Shown here: piece by piece, positions 58,701-64,000 of the stretch
Layout: the number at the start of each line of letters is the position of its first letter
How positions within the stretch are numbered: the stretch's first letter is position 1
Notes under the pieces: model-generated
What the model saw: the letters and a program-made list of their open reading frames with translations, nothing else
The model's database searches: none
What the model was told of the DNA's origin: nothing
Made by a program: the position numbers and the translations under genes
Assembly: GCF_003063415.1 (NCBI RefSeq)
Contig: NZ_NESK01000008.1
Span: 1 to 64,000, forward strand
Length of the DNA: 64,000 bases
Source: Limnohabitans sp. 2KL-17
GTDB lineage: Bacteria; Pseudomonadota; Gammaproteobacteria; Burkholderiales; Burkholderiaceae_C
Direction of reading: 5' to 3'

Positions 58701-59423
58701 AGCAAAGGTGTATTTGCTTTTGCCAATTTGGTAAGGCTGTATGTTGTCTTCAAAAATACCGACTTCGGTGAACTCTTGGCGGTACGTGTCTTTCCAGGCT
58801 TTGAAACGTTCCTTGGCGTTGGTGGCCTCTTTGAACGATTGCGCCTTGGGCTGGTCAAGCAAAATTTGCGGGTTGTCTTTGACGCTGATGATGCGTTGAC
58901 TGGTTTTGACTTGGCCCGCTTTGCCATCAAGCTCGCTGGCATAAAGGCAAATAAACTGTGTCGCCTTTTCTTGCTCGACATAGCTGATGAGTTGAGCACC
59001 ATCTTCAAGCGTGTCTTTCCAAGCTTTTTCAAATTCACGCCCAGCGGTTTTGCATTCAATGATCAGCAGGGCTGCGCCCTGCTGGTCCCGCACCAAAATG
59101 TCTGCCCGTCCGCTTTTGCCGCCATGCCCCAGTTTCCACTCGGGCTCTAACTCAATGTGCTGGGGCTTGTAGCCTTTTTCTAACAGCCGATGGACGCATT
59201 CCAAAACCACTGCGTTTTCAGACGACGAGAAGTTGCAGGTGTCATCACGGTTGACCTTGAAACCATGCAGTTTCGGGTAATCAATGCTTAGCTTGCTGAA
59301 ATCAATGCGGATGACCTCACCGTTTTCACCATAGATTTTGTGCAAAACGTCACTGACTTCTTGGGGGTCTGCCGAAAAACCCAAATGCAAGGCCAAGGCG
59401 CGGAAATTTTGTGCATCGATCAT
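55707..59423 (-). CDS. Single-chain restriction-modification enzyme (nuclease, N6-methylase, two recognition domains)
   Basis: About 1238 residues from ATG at 59423. Residues 90-130 hold a PD-(D/E)XK nuclease motif (RADILVRD, D108, then IECK, E123-C-K125). Methylase motifs follow: QFFTP (429), motif I DYACGSGHF (461-469) and motif IV NPPF (547-550), an N6-adenine type. Residues about 900-1030 and 1070-1190 are type I S-subunit-like recognition domains, very similar to each other (each has PCYGGNGLRGY, LIGRQGALCGNV, GKFHATEHAVVV). This is the layout of type IIG/IIB-like enzymes such as BcgI-type fusions. The AT-richer codons than the flanking parE and parC support horizontal arrival. The start is the ATG that gives MIDAQNFRALALHLGF; the long upstream frame overlaps the next gene. 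Confidence 0.92.
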   Translation of the reverse strand: MIDAQNFRALALHLGFSADPQEVSDVLHKIYGENGEVIRIDFSKLSIDYPKLHGFKVNRDDTCNFSSSENAVVLECVHRLLEKGYKPQHIELEPEWKLGHGGKSGRADILVRDQQGAALLIIECKTAGREFEKAWKDTLEDGAQLISYVEQEKATQFICLYASELDGKAGQVKTSQRIISVKDNPQILLDQPKAQSFKEATNAKERFKAWKDTYRQEFTEVGIFEDNIQPYQIGKSKYTFADDTRPLDANDIKGKYHHFRTILRKHNVSRRENAFEVLVNLFVCKIVDEMEHPDDLRFYWKGIAYDNYYDLVDRLQALYKTGMQRFLDQDIVYVSNADIDQAFWPVKKKRNAVKDEIKRLFRELKFFKGMDFEFIKVFNQTYFDRNAKILIEIIQMWQGYRLTGSSQNQFLGDMFEYFLDNGIKQSEGQFFTPVPICKFIVSSLPLEQLIANTSEPLKVIDYACGSGHFLTEYAAQLPALLQAHKQQANTSKWYAGIYGIEKEDRLAKVAKVSAFMYGFNDIQILDADALVRHPDITEAGHDILVANPPFAVEDFLQTVPEDQRERYTLLANANDLGNKNVECFFLERAQQLLKPGAVMGVIVPNSIPSNKDGMHVATRQILLKYFDFVAITELGGSTFGKTETKTVVLFMRRKSLRPEAAEHLTNRVQDYFEDWATEAQTGGGEYQDLDTVRQYCAHIGVAFDHYTSLLQGHPSAELLATDMFKDYRRAFDEATDTKKRITSKDFQKQSPESQQIELTQRFTEFCREREQNKLFYYLLAANNPTPVLLIKGPSDNKYKQQFLGYEWTGGKGKEGIRYLDGESVRDIATPLFDPKDRNNPSKISHIIRQAFSGEVLQIPSELQGYVTQAPLVDLLEFGRVEFDAVLSLSVKRSLTVASQWPLVRLADISELRAGKFVSANAIKPEFFEGTHPCYGGNGLRGYVESFTHEGEYSLIGRQGALCGNVFFAKGKFHATEHAVVVIANPNAHKKWLHYKLISLDLNQYATGVAQPGLSVERLKDLTFGLPPFNIQQKIVAECEAIDQLVNAAKAKIEQAKNEIGDAISHYSNGTVINKKLGAICEMNAGKFVSASDIKDVPATDLYPCYGGNGLRGYTKTFTHEGTYPLIGRQGALCGNVCLVHGKFHATEHAVVVNAFAQVDAFWLYHKLMELNLNQYATGLAQPGLSVKRLEDLMVSVPPIAVQQKIASQIRAIEQTITAAQATIAAAPAQKQAILQKYL
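55850..56720 (-). repeat. Duplicated target-recognition-domain coding regions
   Basis: The DNA for recognition domain 1 (about 56340-56720) and domain 2 (about 55850-56210) is a diverged direct duplication; blocks such as those coding PCYGGNGLRGY and LIGRQGALCGNV align between the two copies. Such pairs can recombine, and the similarity implies similar half-sites. Confidence 0.75.
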
Positions 59424-59466
59424 GTGGTTTTTCGTGTTGACGGTGCGTCTGCCTGAGTGTGCGGAT

Positions 59467-60060
59467 TCATTTGGCCCGGCGCAATTTGGGTTGCAACTTG
59501 ACCACCGCTTTTTGCAATGCGTCGAAGTCCAGCCAACCCGGTTCGTGTTCACCAAACATTTGCAAGGCCATGTCACGTTCGTGGTGTGATTTGTCGTACC
59601 ACACGCTGGTCCAGTATTCGGCACCGGGTGGGCCGCCGCAGTCTTCAGGCGGGCAGCCTTGCTGGGCTTTGAGCAAGTGCGGCAAAGGAAGTTCAGTCTC
59701 CACCACCGCTTTGAGCGTGATGACATGCTCCCAATCGTCGCCAAAGTCATATAAATAAAGCAACTTGTCTTTGGGTACGGCCATCACATCTTGAAGCTTA
59801 AAGCGCGCTTCGTTATGAGCCGGTTCACCCCAATTGACCGCGTTGGGTTTTTCAAAGCGGCGGCTGGCTGGCACACGGTAATAGCGCTCGTTTTTAAGGG
59901 GCACCGCAAAACCGTGCATGTGCTCATCTTCCCAACCCATCGCAGCTTGAATCAGCTTGTGCAACTTTGGCAAGGACGTGGCCGGATCGACCAATACATC
60001 GCGGTAGATAGCGGGTTTGAAATCGCGCAATTCAATGCGCAACTGGAAAGCGGTAGTCAT
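59467..60060 (-). CDS. Plasmid pRiA4b ORF-3-like protein
   Basis: 197 residues from ATG at 60060. AFQLRIELRDFKPAIYRDVLVDPATSLPKLHKLIQAAMGWEDEHMHGF and LLYLYDFGDDWEHVITLKAVV match PF07929 (pRiA4b ORF-3), found on plasmids and mobile islands. Function unknown. It lies 43 bp upstream of the restriction-modification gene and 25 bp downstream of parE on the same strand. Confidence 0.9.
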   Translation of the reverse strand: MTTAFQLRIELRDFKPAIYRDVLVDPATSLPKLHKLIQAAMGWEDEHMHGFAVPLKNERYYRVPASRRFEKPNAVNWGEPAHNEARFKLQDVMAVPKDKLLYLYDFGDDWEHVITLKAVVETELPLPHLLKAQQGCPPEDCGGPPGAEYWTSVWYDKSHHERDMALQMFGEHEPGWLDFDALQKAVVKLQPKLRRAK

Positions 60061-60085
60061 GGTCTGTTCGTGTTTGCAGTCACCA

Positions 60086-62068
60086 TCACACGTCGATTTC
60101 AATCGAGTCACCGTGCAATTCCATCAGCTCGCGGCGCGCTGCAGCTTCGCCTTTGCCCATGAGCTGGGTCATCAGGTTTTCAGTGCCGGCGTTGTCCAGC
60201 GGGCCCAACTCGATGGGCAGCAGGCGACGGGTGTCGGGGTTCAGCGTGGTGTCCCAAAGTTGCTCGGCGCTCATCTCGCCCAAACCCTTGAAGCGGCTGA
60301 TGCTCCAACCGCCTTCTTTCACACCGTCTTTGCGCAATTTGTCGAGGATGGCGGTCAGCTCACCGTCGTCCAGCGCGTAGGCTTTGGAGGCGGGCTTTTT
60401 GCCGCGCGCAGGCGCATCGACCCTGAACAGCGGGGGCCTGGCCACGTACAGGTGCCCAGCTTCAATCAGCTTGGGGAAATGCCGGAAGAACAGCGTCAGC
60501 AGCAGCACCTGAATGTGCGAGCCGTCCACGTCCGCATCCGACAAGATGCACACCTTGCCGTAGCGCAGGTTGCTCATGTCAGGCGTGTCGTTGGGGCCAT
60601 GTGGGTCCACGCCGATGGCCACCGAAATGTCGTGGATTTCGTTGTTGGCAAACAAGCGGTCGCGGTCCACTTCCCAGGTATTGAGTACTTTGCCGCGCAG
60701 GGGCAAGACCGCTTGGCATTCCTTGTTGCGGCCCATCTTGGCGCTGCCGCCGGCCGAGTCGCCCTCCACCAGAAACACCTCGTTGTGCAGGATGTCCTTG
60801 CTTTCGCAGTCGGTCAGCTTGCCGGGCAGCACAGCCACACCGGAGCTCTTGCGCTTTTCGACTTTTTGGCCTGCTTTTTGGCGTGTTTGCGCAGCCTTGA
60901 TGGCCAACTCGGCCAATTTTTTGCCGTAGTCCACATGTTCGTTCAGCCAGAGTTCGAGCGTGGGGCGCACAAAGCTGGAGACCAGACGCACCGCGTCACG
61001 TGAATTCAGGCGTTCCTTGATCTGGCCTTGAAACTGCGGGTCGAGCACCTTGGCGCTCAGCACAAAGCTGGCACGGGCAAACACGTCTTCCGGCATGAGC
61101 TTGACGCCTTTGGGCAGCAAACCGTGCAGCTCAATGAAACTCTTGACGGCGGTGAACAAGCCATCGCGCAACCCGCTGTCGTGGGTGCCGCCTGCACTGG
61201 TGGGAATCAGGTTGACATAGCTCTCACGCACAGGGGAGCCGTCTTCGGTAAAGGCCACGGCCCAGCTGGCGCCCTCGCCCTCGGCAAAGCTCTCGTGGTT
61301 GGCGTCGGCAAAACCTTCGCCTTCAAACAAGGGAATCACGGGCTCGCCGTTCAGCGTTTGCATCAAATAGTCGCGCAAACCGGCTTTGTATTGCCATTGC
61401 TGGGTTTCTTTGGTTTTCTCGTTCACCAAAGTCACCGTCACGCCCGGCATGAGCACGGCCTTGCTGCGCAGCAGGTGCGTCAACTCGTTCATGGGCAAGG
61501 CGCTGGATTCGAAATACTTGGGGTCGGGCCAGGCCCGCACAGTGGTGCCCTGTTTGCGGTCGCCCTCGATTGCGGCGCGGGCCACCAGGGGCTCAGTCAC
61601 GTCGCCTCCCGAGAACACCAGACGGGCTACTTTGCCCTCGCGGTAGCTGGTGGCTTCCAGCCGCGTGGACAACGCATTGGTCACGCTCACGCCCACGCCA
61701 TGCAAACCGCCAGAGAAGCTGTAGGCGCCACCCTTGCCCTTGTCGAACTTGCCGCCCGCATGCAAGCGGGTAAAGACCAACTCAATCACAGGGGCATTTT
61801 CTTCAGGGTGCAGGCCAAAGGGAATGCCCCGGCCATCGTCTTCGATGCTGACCGATCCGTCAGCGTGCAGGATCACTTTGATCTTTTTGCCGTGACCCGC
61901 AAGCGCCTCGTCGGCGGCGTTGTCCAGCACCTCCTGAATGACGTGCAGCGGGTTGTCGGTTCGGGTGTACATGCCCGGACGTTGCTTGACAGGCTCCAGG
62001 CCTTTCAGGACGCGGATGGAGCCTTCGGAGTACTCATTGGAAGTTTTGACGGTAGATTGGGTGGCCAT
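60086..62068 (-). CDS. parE: DNA topoisomerase IV subunit B
   Basis: 660 residues from ATG at 62068, where MATQSTVKTS gives a normal start. The GHKL ATPase elements are EVLDNAADEALAGHGKK, DDGRGIPFG and GLHGVGVSVTNALS; the toprim domain has LVEGDSAGGSAKMGRN and DADVDGSHIQVLLLTLFFRH. With ParC it resolves linked chromosomes. In-frame sequence upstream runs on but overlaps the MFS promoter region. Confidence 0.96.
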   Translation of the reverse strand: MATQSTVKTSNEYSEGSIRVLKGLEPVKQRPGMYTRTDNPLHVIQEVLDNAADEALAGHGKKIKVILHADGSVSIEDDGRGIPFGLHPEENAPVIELVFTRLHAGGKFDKGKGGAYSFSGGLHGVGVSVTNALSTRLEATSYREGKVARLVFSGGDVTEPLVARAAIEGDRKQGTTVRAWPDPKYFESSALPMNELTHLLRSKAVLMPGVTVTLVNEKTKETQQWQYKAGLRDYLMQTLNGEPVIPLFEGEGFADANHESFAEGEGASWAVAFTEDGSPVRESYVNLIPTSAGGTHDSGLRDGLFTAVKSFIELHGLLPKGVKLMPEDVFARASFVLSAKVLDPQFQGQIKERLNSRDAVRLVSSFVRPTLELWLNEHVDYGKKLAELAIKAAQTRQKAGQKVEKRKSSGVAVLPGKLTDCESKDILHNEVFLVEGDSAGGSAKMGRNKECQAVLPLRGKVLNTWEVDRDRLFANNEIHDISVAIGVDPHGPNDTPDMSNLRYGKVCILSDADVDGSHIQVLLLTLFFRHFPKLIEAGHLYVARPPLFRVDAPARGKKPASKAYALDDGELTAILDKLRKDGVKEGGWSISRFKGLGEMSAEQLWDTTLNPDTRRLLPIELGPLDNAGTENLMTQLMGKGEAAARRELMELHGDSIEIDV

Positions 62069-62100
62069 GGTGGCGGATTGTAGTGGGATTTCCCGACGTT

Positions 62101-62120
62101 TACTGGATGAAAAAACAGTG
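62101..62120. promoter_or_regulatory. LexA-like box upstream of parE
   Basis: TACTGGATGAAAAAACAGTG fits the SOS-box core CTG-N10-CAG and differs from CTGT-N8-ACAG at one position (CTGG). It lies 33 bp upstream of the parE start and 72 bp upstream of the MFS start, so it could serve either or neither. Confidence 0.45.
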
Positions 62121-62191
62121 ATTGACGCTGAGGATTGACATTGGATATCTGCGCGACCCCGTCCATCTGCGACATTGGTTAAAGTCCGAGG

Positions 62192-63403
62192 ATGCAACAC
62201 AAACCCCTTTCCTTGACCCAATTGCTGGCCTGTGGCGCGGCCATTGTCACCCTGTCCATGGGCATTCGCCATGGCTTTGGCCTGTGGCTACAACCCATTA
62301 CCCAGGCACAAGGCTGGGGACGCGAAGAGTTTGCTTTTGCCATGGCCATCCAGAACCTTTCCTGGGGCTTTATGGGCATTTTTGCCGGCATGGTGGCGGA
62401 CAAGTTCGGCGCGTTCCGGGTCATCGTGCTGGGCGCCCTGATCTATGGCGTTGGCCTTTTGGGCATGGCCTGGGCCACAGACCCCTGGGTGTTTGCCTTG
62501 TTCACCGGGGTCATCATCGGCACCGCCCAAGCCGGGACCACTTACGCCGTGATTTACGGGGTGATTGGCCGCAATGTGCCTGCCGAACGCCGTTCGTGGG
62601 CCATGGGCGTGGCGGCGGCGGCAGGCAGTTTTGGCCAGTTTTTGATGGTACCCATTGAGGGGCTTTTGATCAGTCAGATGGGCTGGCAGACAGCGCTCGT
62701 CATTTTGTCGGCAGCGGCTTTGTTGATCATCCCCTTGGCCTGGGGCCTGCGCGAACCGGCCTTGAACACGCCCGGTCAGGTCAAGCGCGACCAGACCATT
62801 GGCCAGGCCTTGAAAGAAGCCTTCAAGTACCCGAGCTTTCAGTTGCTGATGGCCGGTTATTTTGTCTGTGGCTTTCAGATCGTGTTCATCGGCGTGCACA
62901 TGCCCAGCTACCTGAAAGACCATGGTTTGGCGCCCCAGGTGGCCAGCTATGCGTTGGCCTTGATCGGCCTGTTCAATGTGTTCGGCACCTACATCGCCGG
63001 CACGCTGGGCCAAAAAATAGCCAAGAAAAAGATCCTGGCTTTCATTTACGCTGCGCGATCGGCGGCGATTGTGCTTTTCCTGTGGGCGCCTCTCACGCCC
63101 ACCAGCGTTTACATTTTCTCGTCTGTGATGGGTTTGCTCTGGTTGTCCACCGTGCCCCCTACCAATGCGGCCGTGGCTCAGATTTTTGGCATTTCCCATT
63201 TGTCGATGCTCAGTGGGTTCATCTTTTTCAGCCACCAGATCGGCTCGTTCATGGGGGTCTGGCTCGGGGGCTATCTGTACGACAAAACCGGCAGCTATGA
63301 CATCGTCTGGTATTTGGCGGTTGCCTTGGGCGTTTTTGCGGCACTGGTCAATTTGCCGGTTCGTGAAAGCCCGATCCGCCGCCACGCCCCGAACGCAGCA
63401 TGA
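62192..63403 (+). CDS. MFS transporter (oxalate/formate antiporter-like)
   Basis: 403 residues, 12 membrane helices. GAAIVTLSMGIRHGFGLWLQPIT and QNLSWGFMGIFAGMVADKFGAFRVIV give helices 1-3 with the MFS loop between 2 and 3; VIGRNVPAERRSWAMGVAAAAGSFGQFLMVP follows. Similar to monocarboxylate-type OFA/MCT permeases; the solute is unknown. Divergent from parE, with 123 bp between the starts. Confidence 0.88.
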   Translation: MQHKPLSLTQLLACGAAIVTLSMGIRHGFGLWLQPITQAQGWGREEFAFAMAIQNLSWGFMGIFAGMVADKFGAFRVIVLGALIYGVGLLGMAWATDPWVFALFTGVIIGTAQAGTTYAVIYGVIGRNVPAERRSWAMGVAAAAGSFGQFLMVPIEGLLISQMGWQTALVILSAAALLIIPLAWGLREPALNTPGQVKRDQTIGQALKEAFKYPSFQLLMAGYFVCGFQIVFIGVHMPSYLKDHGLAPQVASYALALIGLFNVFGTYIAGTLGQKIAKKKILAFIYAARSAAIVLFLWAPLTPTSVYIFSSVMGLLWLSTVPPTNAAVAQIFGISHLSMLSGFIFFSHQIGSFMGVWLGGYLYDKTGSYDIVWYLAVALGVFAALVNLPVRESPIRRHAPNAA

Positions 63404-63519
63404 ACATCCCCAAAAAAAGTTGGCTGTTGCTCGCGGCGGCCCTGGGCCTGACGTTTTGGCTTTACGCCAAACCGGAAGTGGTGATCATGCTGTCCGAGCA
63501 GTTGTGGTCTTGCTTCTGA
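63400..63519 (+). CDS. Membrane miniprotein of 39 residues
   Basis: Starts at ATG overlapping the MFS stop (ATGA) and encodes MNIPKKSWLLLAAALGLTFW followed by a short tail ending in SCF. The basic N-terminus plus a hydrophobic stretch (about 8-22) predicts one membrane helix. Coupling to the transporter suggests that it is translated. It has no recognised family. Confidence 0.6.
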   Translation: MNIPKKSWLLLAAALGLTFWLYAKPEVVIMLSEQLWSCF

Positions 63520-63540
63520 TTTTTTTTAAAACCACGACTC

Positions 63541-64000
63541 ATGCACGGTACCGAAAACCCCTCTGCCTGGCTGCAACGCTGGGCTCACTTGATCGCCCCT
63601 GGCAGCCGCGTGCTCGATGTGGCTTGTGGTGCCGGACGCCACATGCGCTGGCTGGCCGCGCAGGGCCATGAGGTCACCGGGGTGGACCGCAACCCCGATG
63701 CCGTGGCCCTGGCGCAGGCTTTTGGCGATGTCACATGCGCCGACATCGAAAACGGGCCTTGGCCTTTCCCTGGGCAAAGCTATGGCGCCGTGATCGTGAC
63801 CCACTACCTGTGGCGCCCGCTGTTGCCCCTGATCGTGCAAAGCATTGCCCCCGGTGGCGTGCTGATTTACGAGACCTTTGCCGCAGGCAACGAGACCGTG
63901 GGCAAGCCTTCGCGGCCAGATTTTCTATTGCAACCGGGCGAGCTGCTGCGGGCTACAGAAGGTTTGCACACGGTGGCCTACGAAGACGGGTTCGAGTCCC
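63541..64000 (+). CDS. Class I SAM-dependent methyltransferase, cut by the window edge
   Basis: 153 residues visible. APGSRVLDVACGAGRHMRWLAAQGHEVTGVDRNPDAV is the SAM-binding motif I region and YGAVIVTHYLWRPLLP is the motif around post-I; it resembles TehB-like or general class I methyltransferases. The 3' end lies outside. It follows the miniprotein by 21 bp. Confidence 0.88.
   Translation, partial: MHGTENPSAWLQRWAHLIAPGSRVLDVACGAGRHMRWLAAQGHEVTGVDRNPDAVALAQAFGDVTCADIENGPWPFPGQSYGAVIVTHYLWRPLLPLIVQSIAPGGVLIYETFAAGNETVGKPSRPDFLLQPGELLRATEGLHTVAYEDGFES

Noticed and set aside
57855-59150. A 431-residue frame opposite the restriction-modification gene
   Set aside because: Sense frame has diagnostic nuclease and methylase motifs; antisense is a shadow.

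Overview
The window looks like chromosomal DNA of a betaproteobacterium, most likely order Burkholderiales and close to Comamonadaceae (Limnohabitans/Rhodoferax/Polaromonas type). This is inferred from GC-rich coding sequence, third-position G/C preference, the TRAP transporter, glycine-riboswitch gcv locus, DUF2069, yihY and thyA/folA genes, and dense ATGA-coupled operons. No rRNA or tRNA gene was found. About 55 genes are present, most of them ordinary metabolism and housekeeping.

Layout: (1) 1-3.4 kb: the end of an IS3-family element that has cut off the 3' end of a carboxymuconolactone-decarboxylase-like gene, then a divergent AhpD-like gene, a ferritin-like metal-dependent hydrolase, a thioesterase and an SDR. 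(2) 3.5-8.2 kb: ETF-ubiquinone oxidoreductase, then a DctPQM TRAP transporter behind a GntR-type operator. (3) 8.25-17.3 kb: a glycine/serine/threonine block. A tandem glycine riboswitch with a terminator precedes gcvT-gcvH-gcvP. A second, more degenerate tandem glycine riboswitch precedes a D-amino-acid-dehydrogenase-like oxidase, serine deaminase and threonine aldolase. Together these would make and consume glycine under glycine control. (4) 17.3-35.7 kb: acetyltransferase, J-domain-like coiled-coil protein, an odd radical-SAM enzyme, a translationally coupled redox operon (DsbA-like, phosphatase, DCC, SUMF1-like, SDR), hydrolase, MFS, aroC, a CBS protein, a metY-hydrolase-P450 operon, yihY, DUF2069, a D-lactate/2-hydroxyglutarate-type dehydrogenase and a parvulin. 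(5) 36-38.8 kb: thyA, folA, DUF4337 and exonuclease III.

(6) 38.8-51.2 kb is the most intriguing region. Five genes from the poorly understood ATP-grasp / alpha-E / transglutaminase / DUF2126 families lie on either side of comEC. One side has separate ATP-grasp and alpha-E genes. The other has a transglutaminase-DUF2126 protein, an ATP-grasp/alpha-E fusion whose linker is a run of 13 Ser-Gln dipeptides, and a second transglutaminase. Known family associations suggest a peptide or amide-bond synthesis and cleavage system of unknown product.

(7) 52.4-62.1 kb: the topoisomerase IV genes parE and parC, on the same strand, are separated by a lower-GC insertion. It carries a pRiA4b-ORF3-like gene, a single-chain restriction-modification enzyme with two nearly identical target-recognition domains, and a BRO-N/DinD-like gene coupled to parC by an ATGA overlap. 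A LexA-like box lies just upstream of parE. (8) 62.2-64 kb: an MFS transporter, a 39-residue membrane miniprotein and a methyltransferase cut by the window edge.
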